NCBI GenBank assembly: GCA_036850595.1
Contig: CM072161.1
Location: forward strand, 15,457,812-15,521,811
Origin: Rhyacichthys aspro
Lineage: Eukaryota > Chordata > Actinopteri > Gobiiformes > Rhyacichthyidae
Reading direction: 5' to 3'
Length of the DNA: 64,000 nucleotides
Shown: one piece after another, positions 37,101 through 50,769 of the stretch
Layout of the letters: each line of letters opens with the position of its first letter
Numbering within the stretch: the stretch's first letter is position 1
Translations under genes and position numbers: made by a program
Notes under the pieces: generated by a model
Seen by the model: only the letters and a program-made list of their open reading frames with translations
Told to the model about the DNA's origin: nothing
Database searches by the model: none

Positions 37101-40100
37101 GCTACATTTCTGCTGACAGTCGGTAAATTAGATTTGGAGAAAAAAAAAAAAGAAGGAAGCGCCCAGTCTTCCATTGCAAATGAAGCAACGGCGCCTAAAG
37201 ATAAAGTCATTTTCTGCTGAGGTTTTGACTGTTTTTGAGCCAACTTCTCCACATTGTTTGTGGGCACTGAAAGATATTTCCACTGTGCAAATATATGTAT
37301 AAACTGTACAATTTATCAGAATAAATGCGTATGTGAATACTTGGGCAAGTCAGTATTAACTGTGTACTTCTGAAAGAAAAATAAAATAAACTATGGATTT
37401 AATACAAGAACAGTAGGTAATTCTGCGCCGTCTAACGTCAAAGTAAAATGCATGACACATACTAGATAAATATTAGTGTTTTTGTAACATGGGCTTTTTT
37501 TGTTGATTTTTTTTTCTGAATTGTTAAAAAAACACATTTGGAGACATCAACATCACCACTGCAGAGTAACACCTGTGATCATGTTGGTCCGGACAGGAGT
37601 GCTGTGGATAAAACACTTGGCACGTGTTAAAACTGCAGTGATCATACTCAGTGGGATATTAAAGATAGAAATAAACCTGTGAGCCAAAATCCAAAAATCA
37701 GTCCATCAGCCAATAACAAATTCTCCCTTCAAAATAAGCATGGGGTGAAAATCCACAAAAATATTTGTTGCAATGACATGCAATAATTATAAACATGTCA
37801 GTTTTTACAGAAAGTGGACCAGCTCTTGAAACTGAATGTTTTTTTTCCAGGAAAAGGAAGCCGACTGATGACAGGCTTTTCACTGCCGTCTACATCTGTT
37901 GAGTCTGCTGTGTTCATGTGGTGTCATGAGATGCCAATGCACAGTCATTTTAAAAATGTGCTGGGTTTCTGTTGCTATAATGACGGCCATTTGGTGGGTG
38001 GCTTCAGCCAAAGTGCTGCACTTTTACTCTTATTATTTATAACACAGAACAAGCTCTTTCTGAGTCTGTACCTACACTCAGTGCTGTTTGTCTGGAAAGA
38101 AAACAGAAAGACAAAGACATTAGTACAGAAAAATAATGGAGAAATAGAGGAAGAAGAGGAAAGGGTCAGAGATGAAGCAGGTGGAGGACAGTGGAAACAG
38201 GAGCTGTATGAGGCGGCAGGATTATAGTGAAGGACGTGGCTCAGCACCTGTTCCTCTGATTGATGTGTCCGGGCTCCTTCAGGGTGCCACCGGTCACCGC
38301 TCACAGTCTCCCGCTGCCCTCTGTCTCCTGCACATATTATATTACATTCAGCACAAGGCAGAACTCTCCGACAGGCTGCCTCCTCATCTCTGGATGTGTT
38401 TGTGCGAATGCCCTTCAGAAATCACTCTTGGTTTGTAACAGGTTGCAGTTCCTCTGTGGCTTTTAGCTCCTGGACTGACTGACAGGAACATTGTAGTTTG
38501 TCGGTGCTCCTGCCCTGAGCTGTCATGTTGTCTGTCCTGCAGCTGCGGTCCAAAAAGTTGTACCCTCATTTCCCAGACTCCTTTCAGGGCACACACGGCT
38601 TTGGCGCCAAGGACTTCTGAGGAAATCTGAGCCTGTTGCTGCTGTGCTACTGTTTCTCTGCCCTGGAGTGTAGCACAGGGCTGCAACGAGCCAGAGCTGT
38701 CTAATGTGCCATTTTCTGTTGACATTTAACCACATGCATCAAAAAAGAAAATTTGTATGTTGATCAAGACCGGTCACTTTTTCTTGTGCTGGACTTGAAC
38801 ACTGCCACTTTCACCATGAAGCTAACTTCTTCATGGGTTTGGATGGACTAAAACTGGAATTGAACAGTTTTAATTTTATAACTATTCACTGGTGGAAGCC
38901 AAAAATGCCCCATGTTTACAGCCACAGGTTTGTCTGAAGTGTTAGTCTTTCATCACAAACATATGTCCATATAAGATCTTTGTGAGATTTGTAATAATTG
39001 GGCTAGATTCCCGTAATTTAATGTACTCATCTATCATACAATATGTCTTCTTACTGCAGAGTATACTAGCTAACCATTTGAACGTAAAATTAATGGAAAG
39101 CAGAACAACAGACTAGCCCAAAACTGAGTTAAGTTGAGCATGTAGAAAATATCCAATGCTTTCTGCAGATTTAGTGACAATAAAAGTCAACTTCAGTCAA
39201 CTAAAGCATCTTCCCCAAAACGTTATATAAAAAACGCAACAGGTGCTTCTACTAATGCGGTGACGTGATTCTAATCATGTGACCTACAGCAATCAGGAAA
39301 TACAAATACAATTACATGAGGGTGTGGTTAAAAAAAACACCACGGTCAATACATTAAATAATAGAAGTACATGGGACATTATCAAGAAATCATGACATCG
39401 TAAAGGGAGTCATAATATTGTGAATAATTCCTTCAGTTCTTAAATAATATCTATAGGCGTACGTATACTATGTATTAGATGTGCATAATGAGGATAAAAA
39501 CACTTAAACTGTTAAAACGCTGCATAGAAATAACATTACATCATCATCTAATGCCAAAACTTTCACTTCGACTGCCTTCTACAAACTCAACTTTACTCTT
39601 TTATGGCTAGACTTTCCATTAATACAGGTTAAAGTATTACAGCAATCTATAGGAAGTTTTTTTATTTGTTTAAAAAAAGGTGAGTGGTCCGGTAGCTGCT
39701 CAGTGTAAAGGTGTTTTGATATTTCCTTTCATTGGCTTTCTCTGCCCCTAAACTGGCATTAGTGTGTGAATGTAACGTCAAGTGAATACACAAGTTCATC
39801 TAATTGTTAACTGGTTGTGAAAAGAAAGGATTGAAAATGTATATATGTAACGTAAGCTGTGATATTTACCAAAATTTTACATTAAATGATGACATTCTTC
39901 CTAAACAAGCAGCTACTACAAAACCATAGATCTATATCTGCAACAAGTGATGTTATTTTGGATGGAGGTGTGAAATGCGTTTCAATTTTTTTCTTCTCAC
40001 TGTTAATGGAGCTGTTTTATAGATTTCAGACCTTGCAGCAGGTACATTTCAAATGCATGGACTTGCCTCAAACAGCAAGACATTTGCTGAGCGTGACCAA

Positions 40101-43100
40101 CAGGATGATTGTCTCTTTATTGAAATGAGCATCTCCTCTTGTCCATAACAACTCTCGTACATCTTCACGACCGTCGTCTGCCAACTCTGTTTCTCCATCT
40201 GTGTCTTCTGCTACTTCCTTCATGGCTTTCTTTCTCTGACCTTACTATAGTATCCTCTTTTCCCATCAGGACGCCGCTCTTTCTCTTTCTATCCAGCCCC
40301 TTTTTTCCTCGTCTTGGCTTTGGCTGCCTCAGTATATGTCCATCTGTTGTGCTAAACCAAGCAGCTGATTGTATTTGAGGCTGTCGGTGAGCCACATTAT
40401 AGAGACACAGATGCTAGGCGCCAGGAAGGTGTGTGCGTCTTTAGCTTCGAGGGTAGTCCTGACGGGGCAGAAAGGACGTGTTGTTTTGGAAGGGCAGACA
40501 GAGAGTAGAACAGAGCCTGACACTTCAACATCTGACTGCTCTAAGCCTCATAAATCATTTTAAACACGGCCCATACAACTGAATACAATCATCTACAGGA
40601 GAGTAAATGTTCAGGTATTTCCATTTTAATGGACATGTCCTTTAGACACATCGTGCATGCATGAATCTAACCACCTATATGGACTCACACAGCAGACTGG
40701 CATACTGATTCAAGCACCAAAAATAGCTGAGCTGATGCATATGCAAACATGCTGCCATGCTGACATCTTTCCTATTTTTGCTGAACACATTTACTTGATA
40801 CAGTCTTCAGCATTGATTTTGATTTTAATTGTAAGTTAGGGGTTTTTGAGGTGGACCAGTGTATTTGTTGACTTAGTGTAAGCAAAAGAGCACATTTTTA
40901 TCACTAAATCAAGTCATATAATCATTTGAGTTTCTTACTTGTATTGTCATTTAAGTAGTGTTTTGGTCATTTAAGTTTACATATAAACAGAGAGGACTTC
41001 ACAGGCTATAGTAGAGTATAGGGCTATCATTACTATCATCATTATCAATACTGGCCACACACTGAAACTGCGTTCATTTGAGTTAGGGTTTGTCTTGTGT
41101 TTAAAACGTGCTCTCGGCTGACTCTAAATCAGCCATAACACCTCGTCTCTGGGTCCCATTCCTGAAGAGAATGAACCCAGACTTTTCATCTCAAGCCTAT
41201 TACACACTAACCATCCACTGCATACTTAAAACACCCTGAACACTTCTGATACATCTGTGTCTCGGTGTGTGTCTCTTGCCTCTGGCCTGATTAAGCTGGT
41301 TTGTGGCTGACTGTGTGCATTGATGTCTGTGCCCTGCAGTTTGACATGCAGCAGCTGTCTCTGGATGAGCTGAAGCAGGTGCTGTTCCACGCCTTCAGGG
41401 ACCACCTGACGATGAAGGACATCGAGAACATCATCATCACCGAAGAGGAGAGCCTCAATGAAACCTCAGGGAACTGCCCTGAGTACGAGGGAGGTGAGCA
41501 GTCGTGCAGTTATAAATACCTGCAGTTATTATTGAGCTGCGTGGTGTGATATATGTTGCTCTGTGTTCATCACTAAACATTATCCGAACACCAAAGAATA
41601 TTACTCATTTAAAACGAACCAGCCTTAATTATTTTCTCTAAACACAGAGAAGGCATTTTGGAGGCAGATTCTAAAGTATTTTCCACATTTCTGTTTATGC
41701 TGTAAATGAATGTCGGTGATAATAGCAGCTTTAAGCAAAGGCAAAAGACACATTACAGACAATGACAGGCGCTAATGGACATTTTGGCGTAAACGGCTGC
41801 AACACCGCAGCCGCAGTAACACATGCAGCCACATAAACTGAACATTAACGTGCTACATCACAGGTATTATCATAAAACAAAACGTCTTGTGAAATCTCTG
41901 AGGCACTATTTCAAAAGGTCTTTACCAAATAACAGTGATGAAACCCAAAACTTATGTCCTTTATTACAAATAAATACACCTTTAGAGCTGTTTATTTGAA
42001 AGATGATGATGTGAAAAGCTGTGCCATTTACCTTCTCGCTCAGACAGGACTTTTATTAACTGTTCACACTTGGAGTTTTTACTGAAACAAATAAACAGCT
42101 CCAGACAGTTTAACCTCACTGCTTCACTGACTCTTGTGTAACGCCTTCAGTGCACTTCTTTTGTCATTTCAGAAGCAATTGTTTTTTTGCTTTTTTTTTT
42201 TCATCCGAGTCAATTATTCAGCTTCATTTAGCGGAATTAAAATGTTTTTGTGACAAATTGGAGATGACTGTCAAGCTGTTGACAACTCAGAGGACGACTT
42301 GAATGAAGCATTGTCTTCTTTAGAAACGCTGTGAAATCCTCCAGAAGAGTTGAGTTAATCCAATGAACTTAATCGGAGGAAAATGAAGCAGGAAAGCAGT
42401 ATACGATAAGAAAATTGATATCTGGCACAAAGATAAAACTCTAAAGTCTTTTGTAGTTCACTAAAGTGGGAAAGATTAAGTAACGCTGCTGCTGTCATGA
42501 GTCAAATCTTACTCCATTTAACATAACCATCCCAGTGACTTTGCTGCAAAATTTAGTCGAATATTCATCAGCTGTGTTACTCCTGAGATGCAGACTCATG
42601 AAAATAAATGCAAAATTAAAATCAGGAATCCAGTATTCTCAAGGTCATGCATTCATTTTTTAATTATCTTTTCCTGAGCCACAGTTGTATAACATTTAAG
42701 TGCAGAGAAAGTGCTCTGTTTTTGATTTATACCAAACACAGACATCTGACCCAGTGTTAGCTTCGGTACAGAGCTGGATATTGTCTGTCTTTCCCCGAGT
42801 GTGACAGGACAAAGGTAAAAGAGTCCGGTGCAAAACTTGTAAAGTTCTAATGAATCCAGAGGGAAGTGGCCTGAGGCGCAGACGGGAACACTGTACAGAC
42901 ACGAGACGGCGAAGAGGGAGGTAGAGGCAGGGACTGAGTCAACACCAAGATCAGTGCGTGATACATAAGAAGAGGAAAAGATGCTGATGAACAGGTCTGA
43001 AACTTAAACGGTCCTGTCTTGAAACCAAAGTACTCAGCGTTCTTCAATATCCAAGCCTCATACTTTCCTTTGACACCGTTAAAGTTTTCTTTTTCTCCAA

Positions 43101-45646
43101 ATCAGTGGTTCTCAACAGCTCTAACTCAAATGTTCCCCATTATTTAGTTGTGACCCACTTTTTCAGAAACCAAAACCATCGCTACCTCTATGGCACATGT
43201 TTTAATCCCAGTTCAAGTCCAAATCCAAACTTTGCATATCATATAATGCTATACTGTACGTTATGTGTGTACGTTTTTTTTAGGTGTTTATTGTAGGATA
43301 TAAAAAGTAAAGTAAACAATAAAGTCTGGTGATTTTTGTTAGTTTACAAAATGCAAAGTGAAAGAACAAAGCACAATTCTAAATCAAATCAATATTTGGT
43401 GTCTCTTCGTTTTTAAAGGATCTGGGCAGGTTTGGAGAATCCCAGACAAAACCAGGTCAAACTGGACTAAACCAGACCATCAAATCTCAGAAGGAACTAG
43501 GCTAAACCAGACCGTGTAATCCCAGAAAGGACCAGGCCACACTCCGTGTTGTTCGGGTCCATCCAACCATCACTTTTCCATTTTGTAAACTAATAAAAAA
43601 CAAAACAAAACATTTCAACTCTATATTGTTAAGAGATTTTTTACTCACAGTACTGTATGTCATCAAAGAGTCCCACAAAATACAACTGAACAGCCTATAT
43701 TCAATATTTTTTTAACCACACACTAAATATATGCCATGGACCCACTGACCGACAAATTGTTTGGGAAAACAATAAAGCGCATAGAGGTAAATTAAACTGT
43801 AACTCTATCTGTATCCGTGAGTATTAAATTCATGTTCCGGAAATATTAAATTGTATCGGGACATAAAAACTGAGTCATCCATGTCCAAGAAAAAGCTACA
43901 ACACTAATGAAAGGACAAGAGGCCATTGACAGAAACAGGCAGCTGCCGTCTTTGCTCTGCTCCAAAAGTTTGTGGTGTTGAGGAAGCGTTCGAGTGAGAA
44001 ACAAAGACATTAAAAGAAAGCACAACAAGGAGCTGATGAGAAGGGAGAGTCTTTCCTGCAGTTAACCCCCATCCCACAGCTTCCCACAGCCCTTTTATGC
44101 CTCCTTCCCGTCCCTCCTCGTGTCCAGTGGGACGTCAGCTCCTCTCCGCTGCCTCTCAGATCCGCCACTCGGAGCTCGGCGCTGATTTATTGATGCGGTG
44201 TGTGTGATTTTAACAAACCGAGACAAGGGGACTGACAGGGAAGGAAAGTTTGTGTTGTTGTCTCTCTGCTGCAAGGATCATTGGAGGACACATCTGGCTC
44301 TGCTCCTCTCCCCGTCTCTGGAGATGAGGAGCTTTAAGGCCTCACAGTGAAGCAGCAACAGTTCAACTTCTCTCCTGTGATTCGCCGCAGGTTTTACCTT
44401 CATTGCAATTTTTACTGAGGAGACGGGATTTGAGCTCCACGAAGACGATAAAAGATGTCCCAAATAAGACATCATTGCACATTAATTCCATATTTGTTTG
44501 CCCAGTGCGCCTTATTCATTACTGTTCCCAGATTATTTGGTTGAAATAATAGATGTTGGGAAAATGGCCATGTATTTGTTTATATTGAGTTGTGCCTCTC
44601 ATTAAAAAAAAAAGAAAAAAAGAAAAAAAAACAGGTTGTGACCCATAAGTAAATCAATAATGCAATGTAAGTAAAATTGCTGCATCTAAATTTGTACTTA
44701 TTTAATTAATATATGTAAGAAAGAGTCTATCTTTCTCTTTGTAAACTAAATGAAGAGCATAGTCTAGACCAGCTCGGTTTTGGAAAGTGGCATGAGACAA
44801 CTTTGTTCTGATTTGGCACTATATAAAGTAATAGAAATTAAAAAGTTAATGTACGTATACGGTGTATCCCGCCTCAAGCCCAAAGCTGCTGGGATAGGCT
44901 TCTAATGGGACTAAACGGTAGAAGAAGAATAAATGAATCAACTGTTTAGCCGTCCTAACCATCTTATGATGGATGACATGTCTATTGTTTGGATTTGTAA
45001 TACATGCCTTTTGATTTTGGAGGAAGCCAGAATAACCCCAAATGTACCATGACTACTAATGTTACCAACAACAGCGTCAATATATCCAATACACTGTAAA
45101 AGAATTAAAGATTTAACAGGCAGGATCTTCAGAAATATAACCTTCCTCACACTCTCCTTGACTCTCCTTTTTATTACACACCTATGGCCGTCTGAAACCA
45201 TTTTAAAATGAATCTCTAGCCCTGAGCCCAAAAGGTGCTCACATAAGAAAGGAAAGCACAGCGAAAACCATACGACAGGAGGCTAGAGCTCGTTATATTG
45301 AGAGGATGTTACAAATTCTGCTGGAAATCCTTAATAGTATGCCTTTAAATATTTTATCTACTGTATATATTCATTCATTCTTTTAGTTCATGGTCTGAAG
45401 CACCAACCACTAATCAAATTTCCACTGTGGAAATGTTTCACTTTATTTAACAATGAAGAGAAGCAAGAATAAATTTGAGAAGATCTAACTCTTAGCGGTG
45501 TCTTCTCTTTGTCCGCAGTCCATCCCAAGAAGAAGAACCGCCAGACGTGCGTCAGGAAAAGCCTGATCTGCGCCTTCGCCATGGCTTTTATCATCAGTGT
45601 CATGCTCATTGCGGCCAATCAGATGCTGCGGAACGGCATGGAGTAA
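28145..45646 (+). CDS. caln1: Calneuron 1 (CaBP8), neuronal Ca2+ sensor
   Basis: Five exons join in frame: 28145-28262, 32324-32467, 34006-34118, 41340-41493 and 45519-45646. They give 218 residues (human calneuron 1 has 219). All introns are GT-AG. Two canonical EF-hand loops are visible: residues 49-60 (DRDGNGFISKQE) and 85-96 (DMDGDGQVDFEE). The C-terminal half lacks functional loops, as in the family. A hydrophobic tail segment at about 191-211 (SLICAFAMAFIISVMLIAAN) followed by a short polar end is the known tail anchor for Golgi and secretory membranes. Known family role: Ca2+ sensing at the trans-Golgi and inhibition of PI4KIIIbeta at low Ca2+ in neurons. The N-terminal MPFHHV start and the tail NRQTCVRKS identify calneuron 1, and CABP7 differs at these sites. 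The start has A at -3. Confidence 0.97.
28600..28650. repeat. Short LINE-tail-like fragment
   Basis: AAACTTTATTAATCCAGGAGG, then GATTTGTTACAGCAACT, resembles the conserved CTTTATTGATCCC tail of fish non-LTR elements. Confidence 0.4.
28800..28990. repeat. Interspersed repeat, copy 2
   Basis: It shares GTAGCCCTGYAGGGACATGC and GAACAAAYCC words with 26255-26345. Sequence before it (GTGGTTTCTAGAGGCAAAAG) and after it also looks repeat-derived. Confidence 0.5.
31046..31160 (+). repeat. tRNA-derived SINE, partly deleted head
   Basis: GTCACTCAGTAGG precedes GAGACCCAGGTTTAATTCTGG, where GGTTTAATTC is a decayed box B. The body CCTCTCTCTGACCCTGTTTCC, then CTGTCTGCACTGTCAAATAA with an A-rich tail, parallels the body of the minus-strand SINE at 3686-3823. 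The head is about 30 bp too short, so it is internally deleted. Confidence 0.65.
32468..34005 (+). other. caln1: caln1 intron after coding exon 2
   Basis: A 1.5-kb GT-AG intron carrying a decayed tRNA-SINE head near 33677-33740. The block at about 32640-33180 is repeat-free and could be conserved non-coding DNA, judged by texture only. Confidence 0.8.
33677..33745 (+). repeat. Decayed tRNA-SINE head
   Basis: GTAACTCAGTTGGTGAGAC matches a box A, and GGTATTAATTCC (33725-33736) sits at the distance expected for a degraded box B. The body is not recognisable. Confidence 0.45.
34119..41339 (+). other. caln1: caln1 intron after coding exon 3
   Basis: A 7.2-kb GT-AG intron. It holds several purine-rich tracts (35850-35890, 36615-36690, 38130-38175). 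I saw no clear mobile element, RNA gene or additional exon. The longest open frames (133-141 codons class) have low-complexity or random composition. Confidence 0.75.
43432..43545. repeat. 35-bp tandem tract of the CTAAACCAGACC family
   Basis: CTAAACCAGACC begins at 43467 and again at 43502, exactly 35 bp apart, and both copies continue into AATCYCAGAARGRACYAGG. A third, less similar unit precedes them. The words relate it to the GGACTAAACC tracts at 22.8 and 25.4 kb. Confidence 0.7.
44861..44938 (+). repeat. Non-LTR retrotransposon 3'-tail fragment
   Basis: GGTGTATCCCGCCTCAAGCCC, then CTGCTGGGATAGGCTTCTAAT, and a tail of GAAGAATAAATGAATCA match the familiar fish LINE 3' end (a GTGTACCCCGCC..GGGATAGGCTCC..ATGAATGA layout). 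Confidence 0.65.
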
Positions 45647-48600
45647 CCAATTGCACTGTGAGCATGGGGAGCGGACCCTACAGCCATGACCTCACATCAC
45701 GTCTTTTTACAGCCAAAGCTGGACCAGCCACAACCCAAGCACTCCTGCGAACAATCACTTCTGTTTCTGTTCACTTTCATTTGAAACTAGCGGCATGTGA
45801 GTGAGTTTGTCGAGTGTAGAGTTACGTAGTGGTCTGAGCTGCGACGGGACATTTTGTATTCATTCTGTGTGTAACAAGAGGGTATTCTTTTGCTGTTTTG
45901 CTGCAAGACAGAGACCACCCTTTAAACTTGATTTTGTAATTACCTGAATCTTTCTAACATCTATCAGGTGCTTTGAGCCATTCCTGATTTTAATGGAAAC
46001 AGTGGTGGTTAAGACAGCTGCACTCTGACCCCAAAAGAATCATACTAAATGTGAATGTGAGCGCTGAATGTTGGACACCGCTTTCACCACTTCCTGTTGA
46101 ATGTCTGCATCCTTGGATCTGCCCTCTAATAATCTTGGGGCGTATGAATTTTTTATGTGTATCTACAAGGAGCACAAGTTAACACTCAGTGAGGGACCAC
46201 TGGAGAATAATCACAGTCCCATAAGCTGTGCAGAGCAGATCTTTGTGTACATCAGTGTCCATATCATGTCCAATCATATCAAAGAGTTCAAATATATAGA
46301 GAGTATAAATGTGAGACGGTTTGGGGAAATAAAGGGACTGGACTGAGATAAATGAGTGTATTTTAAGTTGCTTACTGAGGGCATGTTTTATTTATATCTT
46401 CATTGCAATACTGCCCAAATGTGGTAAATATAGGCCACACAGAAGCATGCCAGTGTACACACTGCCACAGTAAACCATAGCGTAATTTCTCCGACCCCCC
46501 TCTCCCTGGACCCCACTGTATATACAGCACTATTTAGCTTGTGTAATGTATTACTCCTCTCTACAGCAGAATGTATAATGAGTAGAAACTAGTGAGCTAT
46601 TTCAGGGATATAATGTAGAGCTGTGACTGTTGGTGAAGCTGTTTTAATGGAGAAGGTTGCTTTCTAGTGGTTTCCATAAGAACTGCAGCGAAATGCTTGA
46701 ACAACCATGTTTACAAGGTGTTCAGATGAGAACAACGCTGCTGAGCTTTAGCTTCGGTGTGTCCTGTCAGGGCAGTTTGTTGGGGATCAGCGAATGCAGC
46801 CACTTTTCTTGTTGAAAACAGAGAAAAACGATCGTTGTTTTGCTCTCCCATAACTCACCCCGAGCTGTCAGTCCGATGTAAGGCGCAAGGTGACTGCTAA
46901 GCAACCCCGGTGAGTTTCTGAGGTTAGAGCTGGGTTTTATGGTTCAGTGCAGATAGCGGCAGTGTTTTACAAGCTTAAAGGGATGAAGAAGTCTGGAAGA
47001 GCTTGTAAGGGTTTAAATGCACATAGTACAGAGGGCAGAGCAGGTGTTGAGCTGCACAATATTAGGAAAACACGCTGTGGCTTTGTTGAATATTGAGATG
47101 GACTGAAATGCAATTCACCAATTAAACAGTTTTGATTATAAAAAGTTATTGTGTACATTTTTTAAACCAAATGAAATACAGTCAGCTCAAAATAACATTA
47201 ATTTACATGTTAAGCTGTTTTTACTTTGTTTTTACAGCGGCACAGCACAAACAAACAGCACTGCTTTGAGAGAGTTAGAAACAAAGAGTTAGAAACGTAA
47301 CTGGCTTTGTTTTTGAATTCTTAAATCAAACTCGTCATCTGATCTACTTATGCACAGCAGAATGTCCCTCCTGGGCTTCTGTAGGTGTTCACAAGCAGAA
47401 AGTGAGAGTGGATCTTGATATATAGGCTGGTCCAATCAGACTGAGCCAGCTCAAGGACAGAAAGAACATTATCACTTTTTTTCCAATTCATTTTAAAAGT
47501 GTTTAATCACCAAGCATAATTAATTCAACACAGGTTATGCCACAATATTCAACAGCCATACTGAATATCCCATGTTCCTAATACTGTGCAGCTCCATAGT
47601 TATAAGTGTCAGAGGCGTTACGTGCAGTATATGAAATCCTTTATTGCATGGTGCTCCCGTTAAATATTAATATCTGACACAAACACATTTCAATCAAAGT
47701 CTGTGCATCTGTGTAAAGCTCAACACTGTCCAGGTTTCGATGAAAGACGGCACAAGTGAAGAGGGCTTTCTTTAAAAAAAACAAAAAAAACCCCAACAAA
47801 AATAGCTTTGTAAGATCACAGTGAAATGTATTATACTGTAAATCAGTATGCATGTTGTCGTTTCGATTTTCATGTCTTTCAAAAAGGACAGGGAAAATCC
47901 ATTTACTCTTTCTTTGTGGTGGCAAGGCCTTGATTTCAGCGTAGGTATGTATGTATGTACTACTGTCACTCATTTGACTCTACACTTTATACTGTTATAG
48001 CCATTTTTTCTAGTTTCTACCAGCTATTAATCAAATCAGAGAGCAGGAGAGGGCATTTTCATAAATATGCAAATACAAGGTCACATCATCGTCACATGTC
48101 TCACGTCATCATCGGGATCGACCCACTGTGGAGGGTCCCGGCTGTGTTCCTCACATTAGGTTGTGATGAATGTTCGCACTGCCTCATAGTCCTGTATAAA
48201 CTGCTGTATAATGTACGCTATCCTCGTGAGTCTTTGATATTCACTGCACATTGACATTTGACCAACGGACCATGTCTCCACCTTTGTCTAATAGCGTCAT
48301 GGTCCTTTTAAAACCAGCATAGACCACTTTATCTTAACTATTCTCCAGTAACCGTGCCATACAGACATCCCTGCATGACTTCGTACGGGGAACTGCTTTG
48401 ACCTTTTGAAGTTTACATTAATCTACTGTATGTACATCCAACAGGACGGGATCAATTTATGATTTACATGTTTTGGAAAGTTACTTTTGAGATTTGTTTT
48501 TACCGAGACATGTTTTTACCTTGTAGATTGTATAAAGATTAAACTAAACACAGATATGTAAGACAACCTTGGCATGCTGCTTAGAAAAGGAGAAAGAAAA

Positions 48601-48715
48601 CAGCAATAGTTACCAACTGAATGGATATTTAAAAATGCAAATAACAAATTTAATCAGTTTAATCGAAAATATATCCATATATGTTTATGCAATAAAAACT
48701 TGTTTTGATAAAAAA
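45647..48715 (+). other. caln1: caln1 3' untranslated region (inferred)
   Basis: About 3 kb of open-frame-poor, repeat-free sequence follows the TAA stop. The best polyadenylation signal is AATAAA at 48691-48696, with an A-run at 48711 and GT/T-rich sequence (TGTGTTTATTT) just after it. An earlier AATAAA near 46327 could give a short isoform. The length is inferred and not observed. Confidence 0.55.
48691..48696 (+). terminator. caln1: Polyadenylation signal, caln1
   Basis: AATAAA with a cleavage-compatible region about 15-25 bp downstream and a T/GT-rich element beyond. Confidence 0.55.
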
Positions 48716-49768
48716 AAAAGGCATCTGTGTTTATTTATGAAACATGCTCCAGTCTCATGTTGGCATTTTCGAGGAAGAGAAACAACAGCCGTCACAAACT
48801 GTTCAAGCATTATCTGACTGACAGGTTGAATTATTTACACTCAAACCTTTATATTTAGAAAGTATGCTTACTCTCGAGTCAATGGTAATCTCAGCAAACA
48901 ATTAATTAAATGAGTCTTAATCCAGTGACTCCAGAGGCACCGTGTCGTCACAAAAATGATTTTCTCAGTTTTCTCTCAGATCAAATCAAACTCCTATTTT
49001 CTGTCCTAACGAGGTGTAGGAGAGGCAGATCTTCGCTGACAGTTGCTTTCCGTGCAACAAGCCCTTATCAGTCTGTACGAAGCAGAGTTGTTGCTTTGCT
49101 TGTCAGATTTCATTACTGTGGCAGTGCTTTTACAAATACCAAACCTAAAAATAGAGTGGTGGGACTCAGAGCCCTGATGCAGTGCTTCCCCACCCTGGTC
49201 TCTGTGCTCAAGATCAAAGAAACACACTGCATTTTCATAAGACACCCCTTCAAAAAGTGACAAGTGCAACAACAAAGCAGCTACAAACAAGTCAATCTCT
49301 TAAGTATATTCTGTCTGTACCAAGTATTCAACATTTACATCTGCATCAATTAGTGCCTGTCATACACACATTATATTATACTGCTTCTACTCAAGAATAT
49401 GGTCTGTTTACTTAGGACTTTCCTGCAGAAAATGCTGACTGGTGCAATTTGTCTTAATCATGTTAATTAGGCACTGTAGGTCAATGACAAATAGTCAATG
49501 TGTCTATATTACAAGCGGCTCATTTAAAATAGAATTAGCCCATAGCAAATGCCCTCCGAATCCATTAGCCGCCTGATAATGAAACAAAACATGCCATTAA
49601 ATGGACAAACAAGGCATTATGCTAAGTGTAATGATCCAAACAGACATTTACAGCTTTCTCTTACTTGTAATTCATTAGATTGTTTCCATTTTCAAACTTA
49701 CAGAACAGTGCTGTTAAAACGCAATAATGCAGACAACAGAAACAGGATAGGCTTATGCATAAAAACAC
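48716..49768. other. Intergenic spacer between caln1 and sdf2 (tail to tail)
   Basis: About 1 kb without recognised features. A TTTATT at about 48729-48734, AATAAA on the minus strand, is an alternative distal end for sdf2 and would make the two 3' ends almost abut. Confidence 0.4.
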
Positions 49769-50769
49769 TTTAATGTGAGGTATTCATTGCAAGCTGGTTG
49801 CTCAGATAAACCTCTTGAACAGCCCGAATGTAAAACACAATGTCGTCCCAGTAATGGTATAAAGTAATCCAGTCTGATAGTGTACAATAAAAACTGCTTG
49901 TTCCTGTTTGAGAAAGTTGTGACACAATCAAAACTGTTTAGTGCTATCACTTAGACACACACACAATACTGATAAGTTAAGCTGCTTATACACTGTCAGG
50001 ATGAACACATAACTTAGAAAGTAAGTTCACTTCCTCCAATAATAAACATCCTTCAGGTCAGAAAAAGGCACATAAGCAACGATTTTCAATTGAGTTGATG
50101 AAAGACTTAAATACTGACTTTTGTAATATACAGCAGCTGATGGCAAATATAAATAAAAGCTTAGAGACACAGCTTTTCTTTGAAGTGTCACAAAGTCCTA
50201 CTGTAATAAAGATGATGTAAAAAGTCCATGCATCATGAAGGGACAGTGTGTAAGAGAGAGATAAATCTGTCCTTTTGCAAACAGTGAATGTGGAGTTTCT
50301 ATTGATGCTATTTTAGTATTATCAAATAAAATCAGCACTGGTATTTTGTGTTTAGGTTCTATTAAAAAGAGCCCTTTATAGATCAACTTGTGTATACAGA
50401 GATCTATTACAGCCATTGAAGGGTCTTCATATTGAACATATATTCAAGTTTTCTGCAGGATGCTTAGGTCCCACACACTGTATTTAAAAAAACAGTAATA
50501 ATGCAGTCTTTAACACATTTGATCTGAAAGTAGTTGTTGGTTCACTCAGGATTCAATAGTGCTGTCAAATGTAACTGTTCGTTTGTGATTGTTTACTTTG
50601 GCACAATCTCCTCAAAGGTGGCAGTCAAAAGTGGAGGCAAAGGTTTTTGAAAGAGAGAAAAAAGGACAGAGAGAGGCATTTAAAGGCTGCTTGTGAAGGT
50701 GTCATAAAATAGGCAGGGGGAGGTAGACAGAAAGGGCAGTAATCGAAACAGACAATGTCAAAGTCAAGT
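49769..50769 (-). other. sdf2: sdf2 3' untranslated region (inferred)
   Basis: AT-rich sequence downstream of the sdf2 stop. The nearest plausible minus-strand polyadenylation hexamer is ATTAAA at 49769-49774. No canonical AATAAA was seen on this strand between 48735 and 50769. Confidence 0.35.

Larger units (their letters stand above)
41494..45518 (+). other. caln1: caln1 intron after coding exon 4
   Basis: A 4.0-kb GT-AG intron with a 35-bp-period tandem tract (43432-43545), an A-rich run (44604-44632) and a LINE-tail-like fragment (44861-44938). The GC-richer stretch 44050-44290 is repeat-free. Confidence 0.75.

Noticed and set aside
38384..38735. Overlapping minus-strand frames of 70-113 codons in caln1 intron 3
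   Set aside because: They have random-like composition and no splice sites or recognisable motifs.
43104..43747. Possible hAT element from CAGTGGTTCTCAA to GGACCCACTG
   Set aside because: Only about 8 terminal bases pair, and the flanking 8-mers (CTCCAAAT and ACCGACAA) do not match.
49179..49260. CAGTGCTTCCCCACCCTGGTC, similar to the end of a common fish repeat
   Set aside because: Only one end is recognisable and no partner terminus or target duplication was found.
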